Assembly: GCF_002245625.1 (NCBI RefSeq) | Contig: NZ_NOIG01000009.1 | Coordinates: 62,001-126,000 of the forward strand | Direction: 5' to 3' | Source: Acidovorax kalamii | GTDB lineage: Bacteria; Pseudomonadota; Gammaproteobacteria; Burkholderiales; Burkholderiaceae_C | Length of the DNA: 64,000 nucleotides | In this document: in pieces, positions 25,559 to 33,936 of the stretch | Layout: each line of letters starts with the position of its first letter | How positions within the stretch are numbered: position 1 is the first letter of the stretch | Program-made: the position numbers and the translations under genes | The notes under the pieces: generated by a model | Told to the model about the DNA's origin: nothing | Seen by the model: the letters and a program-made list of their open reading frames with translations, nothing else | Database searches by the model: none

Positions 25559-27211
25559 ATGAACCCCAGAGACATTCCCACCGAAGCATTCCACGCCAGT
25601 GGCGCCGAGGTGCAGGCCATCGACTTCGGCTACGTGCGCTCGCCCGACCAGGACCGGGCGACGCTCGCACAACACCCCATCGTGGTCATCGGCGCGGGCC
25701 CCGTGGGCCTGTCGCTGGCCATCGACCTGGCCCAGCGCGGCCAGCGCGTGGTGGTGCTGGACAACGACCACAAGCTCTCCATCGGCTCGCGCGCCATCTG
25801 TTTCGCCAAGCGCACGCTGGAGATCTGGGACCGCCTGGGCGTGGGCCAGCGCATGGTGGACAAGGGCGTGTCGTGGAACCTGGGCAAGGTGTTCCTCAAA
25901 GACGAGCAGTTGTACGAGTTCAATCTGCTGCCCGAAGAGGGCCACGAGCGCCCCGCCTTCATCAACCTGCAGCAGTACTACGCCGAGGCCTACCTGGTGG
26001 AGCGTGCGCTGCAGTTGCCAGGCATCGACATCCGCTGGCACAACAAGGTGACGGCGGTGCAAAGCCGCGCGGACGGCGCGCTGCTGAGCATCGACACCCC
26101 CGAGGGCGCCTACCAGATCGACGCGCAATGGCTGGTGGCCTGCGACGGCGCACGCTCGCCCACGCGGCAGATGCTGGGGCTGGAGAGCAAGGGGCGCATC
26201 TTTCAGGACCGCTTCCTGATCGCAGACGTGAAGCTGGCGGATGAGGCGAACTTCCCCACCGAGCGCTGGTTCTGGTTCGACCCACCCTTTCATCCCAACC
26301 AGAGCGTGCTGCTGCACCGCCAGCCCGACAACGTGTGGCGCATCGACTTCCAGCTGGGCTGGGACGCCGACCCTGAAGAAGAGAAAAAGCCCGAGAACAT
26401 CATCCCGCGCGTGAAGGCGCTGCTGGGTGCGGATGCACAGTTTGAGCTGGACTGGGCCAGCGTCTACACCTTTGCCTGCCTGCGCATGGACCAGTTCGTG
26501 CACGACCGCGTCGTCTTTGCGGGCGACAGCGCCCATGGCGTCTCGCCCTTTGGCGCACGGGGCGCCAACAGCGGCGTGCAGGACGCGGAGAACCTGGCCT
26601 GGAAGCTCGATTGGGTGCTCCAGGGCCGCGCCAGCCCCGCGCTGGTGAGCACCTATGGCCCCGAGCGTGAATACGCGGCGGACGAGAACCTGTGCAACTC
26701 CACCCGCGCCACCGACTTCATCACGCCCAAGAGCGAGGTGAGCCGTCTGTTCCGCGACGCGGCGCTGCATCTGGCGCGCGAACATGCGTTTGCAAGGCGC
26801 ATCGTCAACAGCGGCCGCCTGTCGGTGCCCGCCACGCTGCACCAGTCGCCGCTGAACACGCCGGATACCGATCACTTCGCAGGCACCCAGGTGCCCGGTG
26901 CCGTGCTGCTGGATGCACCGTTGACGAAACAGGGCCAGCCCACCTGGCTGCTGCGCGAGCTGGGGCCGGACTTCACGCTGCTGGTGTTTGGCCCAGCCCC
27001 CACCTGGACGCGCGACCTGCCCGGTGTGAAGGTGCTGCAGATCGGCATCGACGTGATCGACCACCAGGCGCTGGCCGCCCAGCGGCTGGATGCGCTGCCG
27101 CGCACCGTGTACCTGGTGCGGCCCGACCAGCATGTGTGCGCGCGCTGGCGCACGCCTACCGAAGCAGCGGTGCGCAGCGCCCTGGCGCGTGCAACGGTCG
27201 CAGCGGCCTGA
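25559..27211 (+). CDS. FAD-dependent aromatic monooxygenase
   Basis: A 550-residue flavin hydroxylase of the phenol/3-(3-hydroxyphenyl)propionate (MhpA/PheA-like) group. VIGAGPVGLSLAIDLAQRG (residues about 44-62) binds FAD; ACDGARSPTRQMLGL is the DG motif; VVFAGDSAHGVSPFGARGAN is the GD motif. The C-terminal thioredoxin-like tail is present (LLRELGPDFTLLVFG). It adds one oxygen to an aromatic ring using NAD(P)H and O2. ATG 25559 follows GGAGGA. Substrate not readable from sequence. Confidence 0.88.
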   Translation: MNPRDIPTEAFHASGAEVQAIDFGYVRSPDQDRATLAQHPIVVIGAGPVGLSLAIDLAQRGQRVVVLDNDHKLSIGSRAICFAKRTLEIWDRLGVGQRMVDKGVSWNLGKVFLKDEQLYEFNLLPEEGHERPAFINLQQYYAEAYLVERALQLPGIDIRWHNKVTAVQSRADGALLSIDTPEGAYQIDAQWLVACDGARSPTRQMLGLESKGRIFQDRFLIADVKLADEANFPTERWFWFDPPFHPNQSVLLHRQPDNVWRIDFQLGWDADPEEEKKPENIIPRVKALLGADAQFELDWASVYTFACLRMDQFVHDRVVFAGDSAHGVSPFGARGANSGVQDAENLAWKLDWVLQGRASPALVSTYGPEREYAADENLCNSTRATDFITPKSEVSRLFRDAALHLAREHAFARRIVNSGRLSVPATLHQSPLNTPDTDHFAGTQVPGAVLLDAPLTKQGQPTWLLRELGPDFTLLVFGPAPTWTRDLPGVKVLQIGIDVIDHQALAAQRLDALPRTVYLVRPDQHVCARWRTPTEAAVRSALARATVAAA

Positions 27212-27231
27212 CCAGGAAGACGACAAGGAAC

Positions 27232-27495
27232 ATGCCCATGCTGAACACCCAACCCAACCTGCAGGCCTGCGACGACTTTTATGAAGCGCTGATTGCGGCG
27301 CACCAGGGCCTGTCCACGCCCGAGAGCCACGCCATGAACGCACGCCTGGTGCTGCTGCTGGCCAACCACATCGGCGACCAGGCCACGCTGCAGCACGCGC
27401 TGCAGCTGGCGCGCGGCAGTGCCGTGCCCACGGCCGACCGGCGTACCACCCCGGCGATCACGCCGGTGGTGCCCACCCACGCGGTGGCGGCCTAG
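27232..27495 (+). CDS. DUF2783-domain small protein
   Basis: An 87-residue protein of the DUF2783 type. The conserved core is DDFYEALIAAHQGL through MNARLVLLLANHIGD at residues 14-50, then a proline-rich tail. DUF2783 proteins usually sit next to FAD monooxygenases of aromatic catabolism, as here (20 bp after the stop). A role as an accessory or stabilising subunit is possible but unproven. Confidence 0.85.
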   Translation: MPMLNTQPNLQACDDFYEALIAAHQGLSTPESHAMNARLVLLLANHIGDQATLQHALQLARGSAVPTADRRTTPAITPVVPTHAVAA

Positions 27496-27588
27496 CCCGT
27501 CCCTTCTGCAATCACCACGACAGCACCGCGCAGACGGTGCGGGGTCCGACTCGACTTGAACTTTCACAACCACGGAGACAACACCACC

Positions 27589-28557
27589 ATGCAGCGCAAA
27601 CATTTCCTCACCACCCTTGCGGGCCTGGCACTGGCCACCACACTGCCCCTGGCCCATGCCCAGGACACCAAACCGCTCGAATGGGTGGTGGGCTACGCCG
27701 CTGGCGGCGGCTCGGACATCGTGGCGCGCACGATTGCCGAATCGATGTCGGCCACGCTGGGCCGCCCCATCGTCATCAACAACAAGCCCGGCGCGGGCAC
27801 CAACATCGCCGCCGAGTACAGCGCGCGCAACAAGGACTACGGCAACCTCATTTTCTCGGCCGACTTCGCCACGCTGGCGGCCAACCCGTTTTTGTTCAGC
27901 AAGCTGAGCTACAACGCCGAGAAGGACTTCCAGCCCGTGGGCCTGCTGGTGCGCTTTCCCATGTTCCTGGTGGTGTCCAACAATGTGCCCGCCAAGAACT
28001 TGAAGGAGTTCATGGCCTGGGCCAAAGGGATGCCCGATGGGGTGAACTGGGCGTCCGCCGGGCCGGGCAGCCCGCACCACCTGGTGGGCGAGCTGTTCCA
28101 CGAGCAGAGCGGACTCAAGCTCACGCATGTGCCGTATCGCGGCGCAGCACCGGCCATCCAGGATGTGATCGGTGGCCAGGTGCCCGCGATGTGGATCGAC
28201 AGCGCCACGGTGTACCCGTTCCTCAACACCGGCAAAGTGAAGGCCATTGGCGTGGCCAGCCCGCAGCGCGTGGGCACCATGCCGGAGGTGGCCACGATTT
28301 CCGAGCAAGGGCTGCAAGGGTTTGAGGGGTTCGCGTGGCAGGGCATCGTCACCCCCACAGGCACACCGGCCGATGTGGCAGCGAACTTCAGCAAGGCCCT
28401 GCAGACCGCGCTGGCCGACACCCGCACCAAGGCCCGGCTGCAGGCCCTGGGGGTGGAGCCCATGCCCGGCACGGCGGCGCAGATGGGCAGCTTTGCGCGC
28501 GCCGAGCGCGAGAAATGGGGGCGGGTCATCACCAAGGTGGGCGTCAAGCTGGACTAA
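27589..28557 (+). CDS. Bug/TctC-family solute receptor
   Basis: A 322-residue periplasmic receptor of the tripartite tricarboxylate transporter family. The signal peptide ends LPLAHAQD. The Bug hallmarks VVGYAAGGGSDIVARTIAE and NKPGAGTNIAAEYSA line the ligand pocket, and HVPYRGAAPAIQDVIGGQVP follows. No tctA/tctB membrane genes are here; orphan Bug receptors are normal in Burkholderiales. It is the last gene of the IclR-linked cluster and probably captures that cluster's aromatic or carboxylate substrate. Confidence 0.9.
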   Translation: MQRKHFLTTLAGLALATTLPLAHAQDTKPLEWVVGYAAGGGSDIVARTIAESMSATLGRPIVINNKPGAGTNIAAEYSARNKDYGNLIFSADFATLAANPFLFSKLSYNAEKDFQPVGLLVRFPMFLVVSNNVPAKNLKEFMAWAKGMPDGVNWASAGPGSPHHLVGELFHEQSGLKLTHVPYRGAAPAIQDVIGGQVPAMWIDSATVYPFLNTGKVKAIGVASPQRVGTMPEVATISEQGLQGFEGFAWQGIVTPTGTPADVAANFSKALQTALADTRTKARLQALGVEPMPGTAAQMGSFARAEREKWGRVITKVGVKLD

Positions 28558-28640
28558 CCCCCTGAGCGGCTGCGCCGCGTCCCCCCTGAAGGGGGACGCC
28601 ACCCGTGGCCTGGCAAAGCCAGTTCCACGGTGGCACTGGC
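28556..28640 (+). repeat. R2 repeat copy 1, intergenic GC-rich element
   Basis: ACCCCCTGAGCGGCTGCGCC, GCGTCCCCCCT, AGGGGGACGCCACCC match the element at 47948. The CCCCCT/AGGGGG arms form a stem. A nearly perfect 23-bp palindrome (GCCAGTTCCAC and GTGGCACTGGC arms) at 28618-28640 ends it. It lies between convergent genes, directly after the Bug stop, and could act as a bidirectional terminator. Confidence 0.6.
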
Positions 28641-28683
28641 GGGCGCTGCGCCTGCACTGCGCGGCCCTGCCGCTGAACGGCAC

Positions 28684-29232
28684 TCAGCGGCTGCGTGCCA
28701 GGCGCCGCTTGCGCTGCAGGGCAGGCGCCAGCCACAGCAGTTGCACCGTGGCATAGCCCAGCACCGCCATCACCAGGCCCAGCGTGGGCAGGCCCACCAG
28801 CAGCGGTGCGCCCAGGGCCTGCATCCAGGTGCCCAGCGCCTGCACCGAGAAGTCTCCGCCCGGCACCACGCTGCCCCATGCAGGCAGGGTGTGGGTGCCA
28901 GGCATGACCAGCGCGCCCAGGTAGAACGCCAGCACATACAGCGGCACGGTGGTGAGCGGGTTGGTATAGAACGTGGCCACCCCACCCGCCACGATGTTGC
29001 CGCGCAGCCAGGCGCAGACCAGCAGCGTGCCCGGGATCTGCAGCGGCCCGGGGATCAGCCCGCAGAACATGCCCGCCGCCACCCCGCGCGCCAGTGGCTG
29101 GCGCTGAAAGCGGAACAGCGCACGCTGCTCCAGCCAGGGCTGGTAGCGCGCCAACCAGCCGCGCTCCAGGTGGGCGCGCGCCCGGGGTTCCAGCCCGCGC
29201 AGCCAGCGGCGCAAAGTGCAGAGCATCTGCAT
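28684..29232 (-). CDS. DUF2062 membrane protein
   Basis: A 182-residue DUF2062 protein with three or four hydrophobic segments. PLARGVAAGMFCGLIPGPLQ and the FYTNPLTTVPLYVLAFYLGA block are the family signature. The function is unknown. The ATG at 29232 removes an implausible arginine-rich extension. It lies 2 bp downstream of a tiny membrane-protein gene and could share a transcript with terC. Confidence 0.82.
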   Translation of the reverse strand: MQMLCTLRRWLRGLEPRARAHLERGWLARYQPWLEQRALFRFQRQPLARGVAAGMFCGLIPGPLQIPGTLLVCAWLRGNIVAGGVATFYTNPLTTVPLYVLAFYLGALVMPGTHTLPAWGSVVPGGDFSVQALGTWMQALGAPLLVGLPTLGLVMAVLGYATVQLLWLAPALQRKRRLARSR

Positions 29233-29234
29233 CG

Positions 29235-29396
29235 TCAGCCCCAGGCCAGCGCAGCGGCGGCACCGGCGCCGCACAGGGCCGACAGCCCCATCAGCAGCCG
29301 CACGTCGCGCCGTTCGTTGCCCGCCCGGTGGGCGATGACGGTGGCCGCGACCAGGCCCGCCAGCAGGAAAAGCAAAACAGAGTCGAAGAGTTCCAT
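29235..29396 (-). CDS. Small single-domain membrane protein (53 aa)
   Basis: A compact open frame from ATG 29396 to TGA 29235, between terC and the DUF2062 gene. It begins MELFDSVLLFLLAGLVAATV, giving one strong membrane helix, then a charged turn (HRAGNERRDVR) and a second hydrophobic stretch rich in alanine. It is spaced 16 bp from the terC stop and 2 bp from the DUF2062 start, which fits an operon. No homologue is known to me, and it could also be fortuitous. Confidence 0.5.
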   Translation of the reverse strand: MELFDSVLLFLLAGLVAATVIAHRAGNERRDVRLLMGLSALCGAGAAAALAWG

Positions 29397-29412
29397 GGCG
29401 GGTGGCCTTGCG

Positions 29413-30393
29413 TCAGTCTTTGCGTGGCAGGGCCGGGGCGCCGTGGGCGCTTTCGCCCGAGCTGCGCAGCGACAGGAAGATGGAGCCTGCGATCAACGAC
29501 GCCGTCACCAGCAGCGCATAGCCGATCGGGATCTTCACAAAGTCGATGAGCAGCATCTTGCCGCCGATGAACACCAGCACCAGCGCCAGGCCATAGGCCA
29601 GCAGGTGGAAGCGGTTGGCCAGGTCGGCCAGCAGGAAGTACAGCGCACGCAGGCCCAGGATGGCAAAGATGTTGGCCGTGAGCACGATGAACGGGTCGCT
29701 GGTGATCGCGAAGATGGCCGGGATGCTGTCCACCGCAAAGATGATGTCGGTGGTGCCGATGAGCACCAGCACCACAAACAGCGGCGTGAAATGCTTGACG
29801 CCGTTGATCATGGTCGAGAGCTTTTCGCCATCGAACTGGTCGGTGATGCGGATGCGCTTCTTCAGGAACTTGAGCACCGGGTTGGTGGCGATGTCGGGCT
29901 CCTGGCCCGCAGCAAACCACATCTTCACGCCCGTGATGACCAGGAACGCACCGAACACATACAGCAGCCAGTGGAAGGTGGCCAGCAGCCAGGCACCGGC
30001 CAGGATCAGCAGCGTGCGCAGCACGATGGCGCCGATGATGCCGATGATGAGCGCACGCTTCTGGTACTGCGGCGGCACCGCGAAGTAGCTGAACAGCATC
30101 AGGAAGACGAAGATGTTGTCCACCGACAGGCTCTTCTCGACCAGGTAGCCGGTGATGAACTGCATCGACACCGTGTTGGCCACCTCGCGGCCCTGGCTGC
30201 CGTCCAGGTACCACCACAGGATGGCGACGAACACAAAGGCCAGCGAGAACCACAGCAGGCTCCAGCGCAGAGCTTCTTTCATCGTGACCTTGTGTGCGCC
30301 CTGGCGCTCCATCACCAAGAGGTCGATGGCAATGGCCACCACCACAAAGACGGCAAAACCCGTCCACATCCACCAGGTGCCTATTGTTTCCAT
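29413..30393 (-). CDS. terC: TerC/Alx-family membrane protein
   Basis: A 326-residue integral membrane protein of the TerC family, linked to tellurite resistance and, for E. coli Alx, to manganese export and pH response. SLSVDNIFVFLMLF and GTTDIIFAVDSIPAIFAI carry the conserved Asp residues that line the metal path, and there are about nine membrane segments. It is preceded by GGAGAAAG. I looked for the yybP-ykoY riboswitch seen before E. coli alx and did not find its conserved GGGGAGTAG. It diverges from an NhaR-like regulator. Confidence 0.88.
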   Translation of the reverse strand: METIGTWWMWTGFAVFVVVAIAIDLLVMERQGAHKVTMKEALRWSLLWFSLAFVFVAILWWYLDGSQGREVANTVSMQFITGYLVEKSLSVDNIFVFLMLFSYFAVPPQYQKRALIIGIIGAIVLRTLLILAGAWLLATFHWLLYVFGAFLVITGVKMWFAAGQEPDIATNPVLKFLKKRIRITDQFDGEKLSTMINGVKHFTPLFVVLVLIGTTDIIFAVDSIPAIFAITSDPFIVLTANIFAILGLRALYFLLADLANRFHLLAYGLALVLVFIGGKMLLIDFVKIPIGYALLVTASLIAGSIFLSLRSSGESAHGAPALPRKD

Positions 30394-30496
30394 GATCTTT
30401 CTCCAAAGGGGAATGCGTGGCCGGGCGCCCCACCCGGCAACAGACCCGCACTGTAGGGATGCAGTGGATTCTTAAAAACCTGTCATATTGGTAGCA

Positions 30497-30519
30497 TTGG
30501 TTCGGTTTTTACGAACCAA
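30497..30519. promoter_or_regulatory. nhaR: 8-bp inverted repeat, probable LysR-type operator
   Basis: TTGGTTCG and CGAACCAA are perfect arms separated by 7 bp (GTTTTTA). The inner TTCGGTTTTTACGAA fits the T-N11-A rule for LysR-type binding sites. It lies 26 bp before the start of the LysR-type gene and within the terC-nhaR divergent promoter, so it may control either or both. Confidence 0.6.
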
Positions 30520-30545
30520 ACCTGTTTCTCCCCCGAAAGGCGCCC

Positions 30546-31451
30546 ATGAGCCAGAGCTTCAACTACCGCCACCTTTTCTACTTCTGGGTGGTGGCCAAGG
30601 AGGGCGGCATTGCCCGCGCCGCCGAGCGGCTGGACATGGCCGTGCAGACCATCAGTGCCCAGGTGCGCGAACTGGAGAAGGCCCTGGGCGTGAGCCTGCT
30701 GCGCACCGAGGGCCGCAACCTGGTGCTGACCGACGCGGGCGTGGCTGCGCTGCACGAGGCCGACCACATCTTCGCTTTAGGCGAGCTGCTGCCCGTGCGC
30801 GTGCGCGAGGCCGCCAGCGGCCAGACGCTGCGCCTGAACCTGGGCATCTCCGACGGCATCGCCAAGCTGGCCGTGCACCGGCTGCTGACTCCCGTGCTGG
30901 ACGAGCCGCACCTGCGCCTGCTGTGCCACGAGGGCGAGTTTCAGCCCCTCTTGGGCGAGCTGGCGCTGCACAAATTGGACGCCGTGCTGGCCGACCGCGC
31001 CGCGCCCCCCAACCCCGCCCTGCGCACCACCAGCCAGTTGCTGGGCAGCAGCGCCATCGCCTGGTACGCGCCACCGCTGTGGGCCGAGGCGGCGGCCAAC
31101 AACTTCCCGCACAGCCTGGCCGTGGTGCCCGTGCTGCTGCCCACCGACCACGCCGCCATGCGCGCGCGCATCGACCACTGGCTGGAGCGCGAACGCATCC
31201 GCCCGCGCATCGCTGGCGAGTTTGAAGACAGCGCGCTGCTGAGCACCTTTGCCGCCACCGGCATGGGCGTGATGCCCGCGCCCGTGTCGCTGGGCGAGCA
31301 CCTAGCCACCACACACGGCCTGGTGCAGGTGGGCACCACGCCCGACGTGCAGGAGCAGTTTCACCTGATCTACAGCGCCCGCAAGGTGATGCACCCGCTG
31401 CTCACGCGGCTGCTGGAGGCAGGGAAAAGTGGAATGCTATTAAATTTATAG
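30546..31451 (+). CDS. nhaR: NhaR-like LysR-family regulator
   Basis: A 301-residue LysR-type regulator closest to NhaR, the sodium-responsive activator of nhaA. The N-terminal helix-turn-helix reads NYRHLFYFWVVAKEGGIARA then ERLDMAVQTISAQVRELE, with tyrosine and FYFWVV features of the NhaR branch. The C-terminal substrate domain follows (EFEDSALLSTFAATGMGVMP). No nhaA is in the window. The last residues and the TAG stop are provided by R1 copy F. The divergent terC gene is a plausible target. Confidence 0.85.
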   Translation: MSQSFNYRHLFYFWVVAKEGGIARAAERLDMAVQTISAQVRELEKALGVSLLRTEGRNLVLTDAGVAALHEADHIFALGELLPVRVREAASGQTLRLNLGISDGIAKLAVHRLLTPVLDEPHLRLLCHEGEFQPLLGELALHKLDAVLADRAAPPNPALRTTSQLLGSSAIAWYAPPLWAEAAANNFPHSLAVVPVLLPTDHAAMRARIDHWLERERIRPRIAGEFEDSALLSTFAATGMGVMPAPVSLGEHLATTHGLVQVGTTPDVQEQFHLIYSARKVMHPLLTRLLEAGKSGMLLNL

Positions 31452-31494
31452 CATAAAAGGCATAGCCATCAGGCGGTGAAGGCCAAAAATTGCC
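31434..31494 (+). repeat. R1 repeat copy F, ending the nhaR-like gene
   Basis: ATGCTATTAAATTTATAGCA, AAAGGCATAGCCATC, AGGCGGTGAAGG and CCAAAAATTGCC match R1. The GCTAT...ATAGC stem is perfect. Its TAG (31449-31451) is the stop codon of the regulator, so the last few codons (MLLNL) come from the repeat. Confidence 0.75.
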
Positions 31495-31539
31495 ACAACA
31501 CTGGCCCCTGCGGACGAACATGCACAGCGGCCCGGGGAC

Positions 31540-32868
31540 TCACCGGCCCGGCATGTCCTTGACCGAGTAGCCCAGGCTCACGGTCGCATCGTCCGGGATG
31601 GCGGGCATGGATGCATTCCACGCCTCCCACGCGGCGCGCATGGCCTGCAGGCGCTCGGGCTCCACGGGCGCACGGTTGGCGCGCTCGCGTTCGTCGTCGG
31701 CCAGGTTGAACAGGTAGTCGTTGCCATCCACGCGCAGGTACTTCCAGTCGCCCTGGCGCATGGCGCGCTGGCCCCGGTGGTTCATGCGCCAGAACAGCGG
31801 GGGCTCATCCTGCACGCTGACATCGCGCAGCAGCGGCATCAGCGAGCGGCCGTCCAGCGGGTAGTCCGCATGCGCGGCGGCCCCGCCGGCGTCGAGCATG
31901 GTGGCCGACCAGTCCATGGTCATGCAGGTCTGCGCACTCACGCCGCCGGGGGCGATCACGGCGGGCCAGTGCGCGATCCAGGGCACGCGGATGCCGCCTT
32001 CGGTCAGGTCCATCTTGCCGCCCACCAGGGGCCAGTTGTCCGAGAAGCGCTCGCCGCCGTTATCGCTGGTGAACACGACCAGCGTGTCGCGCGCCAGGCC
32101 CTGCTTTTCCAGCAGCGCCATGATGCGGCCGATGCCTTCGTCCATGTGGTGGATCATGCGGCGGTAGGTCTCGATGTTGCCGCCGTGCAGATGGAACAGG
32201 TTGCCCTTGACCTCCTGCGCCAGCGCCTCGTCGTCGCGGGTCTCCCACGGCCAGTGGGGCGCGGTGTAGTGCAGGCTCAGAAAGAACGGCGTGCCGTCCT
32301 TGGCGCCCTCCGCCATGCGCTGCACATAGTCGAGCGCATGGTCGGTGATGAGGTCGGTGAGGTAGCCGTCCTGCTGCTTTTCTTCTTCGCCCAGGTACAG
32401 GTCGTGCGTGCCGTTGGAACTGCAGTGGGTGAAGTAATCCACCCCGCCCGACATGGGGCCGAAGAACTCCTCGTAGCCCGAGCGCAGCGGCCCGAACGCG
32501 GGTGGGTAGCCCAGGTGCCACTTGCCCATCAGCGCCGTGCGGTAGCCCGCTGCACGCAGCAGCGAGGGTAGCGTGGGGTGCTCGGGCGGCAGGCCCAGCG
32601 TGGTGCTGCCCCGGCTCTTGCTGTTGATGGGCTCCTCTGCTGCGCCACGCAGGCGGTACTGGTAGCGCGCCGTCATCAGCGCAAAACGCGTGGGCGAGCA
32701 GACGGGGGAATTGGAGTAGCCCTGCGTGAGCTTGAGGCCGTTGGCCGCCAGCTGATCGAGCACCGGCGACACCGGGCCAAACGCCGCGTCGCGCCCGCCG
32801 TAGCAGCCCAGGTCGGCATAGCCAAGGTCGTCGGCAACGATGAAGATGATGTTCGGGCGGGTGGTCAT
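31540..32868 (-). CDS. Sulfatase (arylsulfatase family)
   Basis: A 442-residue type I sulfatase. CSPTR at residues 57-61 is the formylglycine motif, the Cys being oxidised by an anaerobic-type or FGE maturase. Asp13-Asp14 in IVADDLGYADLG bind calcium, and GKWHLGY and FTSDNGG supply the other catalytic blocks. There is no signal peptide, so it acts in the cytoplasm on an imported sulfate ester. It overlaps the Bug receptor gene by 4 bases as a two-gene operon. No maturase gene is in the window. Confidence 0.9.
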   Translation of the reverse strand: MTTRPNIIFIVADDLGYADLGCYGGRDAAFGPVSPVLDQLAANGLKLTQGYSNSPVCSPTRFALMTARYQYRLRGAAEEPINSKSRGSTTLGLPPEHPTLPSLLRAAGYRTALMGKWHLGYPPAFGPLRSGYEEFFGPMSGGVDYFTHCSSNGTHDLYLGEEEKQQDGYLTDLITDHALDYVQRMAEGAKDGTPFFLSLHYTAPHWPWETRDDEALAQEVKGNLFHLHGGNIETYRRMIHHMDEGIGRIMALLEKQGLARDTLVVFTSDNGGERFSDNWPLVGGKMDLTEGGIRVPWIAHWPAVIAPGGVSAQTCMTMDWSATMLDAGGAAAHADYPLDGRSLMPLLRDVSVQDEPPLFWRMNHRGQRAMRQGDWKYLRVDGNDYLFNLADDERERANRAPVEPERLQAMRAAWEAWNASMPAIPDDATVSLGYSVKDMPGR

Positions 32869-33818
32869 GGTTTGAAGCCCGAGCGCTGCACCACCGGCGC
32901 CCATTGCGCGCGGTAGGCCTTGAGCATGGCTTCGGTCTGCGCCATGGTCGCCACCACGGGCTCCATCTTGGCGGTCACAAACTTGCGCTGGGTGTCGGGG
33001 TCCTTCATCACTTCATGGATCAGACCCGCCAGGCGCTCGGCCTGCGCCTTGGGCATGCCCATGGGCGCAAAGAACGTGTTCCAACCGGTGGCGGCCAGGT
33101 CCAGGCCGCTTTCCTTGAAGGTGGGGATCTTTCCATCCAGCGCGCTGCGCTTGGCACCCGACACCGCCAGGATGCGGATCTTGCCCGCCTCGTGCTGCGG
33201 CAGCAGGGTGTCAAACGTGTCAAACGCCACAGGCACCTGGCCGCCCAGCAGGTCGTTGAGCAGCGGCGCGGAGCCCCGGTAGCCCACCACCTCCGCGCGC
33301 ACCTTGGCGGCGTCGCCCACCATCAGGCCAAAAAAGTGCGGCAGGCTGCCGGTGGCGGGCACGCCGAAGTTGGCCTTGTCGGGGTTGGCGCGCAGCCAGG
33401 CCATGAGGTGTGGCAGTTCCTTGACGGGCACGGCGCTGGCCACGGCCACGCCGAACTCGTAGCTGTTGACATGGCTCACGGGGCGGAAGTCGCGCTCAGG
33501 GTCATAGCCCGCGTCGGGGAACACCAGGGGTGCCACCAGCATCACGGCGGGGTTGGCCAGCAGCAGCGTGGGCTGGTTGGCAGGCGCGGCTTTGACGGCC
33601 TGGGCCGAGAGGCGGCCGCCCGCGCCGGTCTTGTTCTCCACGATCACGGGCGTGCCAAGCTTGCTGCCCAGCTTGTCGGCCACGATGCGGGCCACGCGGT
33701 CGGTGGAGCCGCCGGGGGCGTAGCCCACCACGATGCGCAGCGGGGCTTCCTGTGCCTGGGCCAGTGTGGCGCACAGGGCGAGTGTGGCGGTCAGCACAAA
33801 AGCAAGGGGTTTGCGCAT
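32865..33818 (-). CDS. Bug/TctC-family solute receptor, sulfatase-linked
   Basis: A 317-residue periplasmic receptor with a signal peptide ending LAQAQEAP. The Bug hallmarks IVVGYAPGGSTDRVARIVAD and NKTGAGGRLSAQAVKA are present. Because it is translated with a sulfatase (ATGA-type overlap at 32865-32868), the natural guess is that it binds a sulfate ester or sulfonated compound, but this is context only. A start at 33902 would add an unlikely leader; MRKP at 33818 gives a standard signal peptide. Confidence 0.88.
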   Translation of the reverse strand: MRKPLAFVLTATLALCATLAQAQEAPLRIVVGYAPGGSTDRVARIVADKLGSKLGTPVIVENKTGAGGRLSAQAVKAAPANQPTLLLANPAVMLVAPLVFPDAGYDPERDFRPVSHVNSYEFGVAVASAVPVKELPHLMAWLRANPDKANFGVPATGSLPHFFGLMVGDAAKVRAEVVGYRGSAPLLNDLLGGQVPVAFDTFDTLLPQHEAGKIRILAVSGAKRSALDGKIPTFKESGLDLAATGWNTFFAPMGMPKAQAERLAGLIHEVMKDPDTQRKFVTAKMEPVVATMAQTEAMLKAYRAQWAPVVQRSGFKP

Positions 33819-33897
33819 GGTCGAAATCTCCAGGGGCGATGGCAGGGCCCGCGCAGCCGCGCAGGGGGATGGATGGCCGGACTGTATTGGCCACACA

Positions 33898-33920
33898 ATC
33901 AATTGATCTAATCAATTGAT
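33898..33920. promoter_or_regulatory. Tandem palindromes, probable MarR operator
   Basis: The perfect 10-bp palindrome ATCAATTGAT occurs at 33898-33907 and again at 33911-33920, 13 bp centre to centre. The second copy overlaps the first possible ATG (33919) of the marR gene, which supports the later ATG at 33937. This is a classic self-repression layout for MarR proteins and would also cover the promoter of the sulfatase operon. Confidence 0.65.
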
Positions 33921-33936
33921 GCCCGGAAATACCCTG

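Noticed and set aside
30394..30545. yybP-ykoY manganese riboswitch before terC
   Set aside because: The conserved GGGGAGTAG segment and partner bases are absent.
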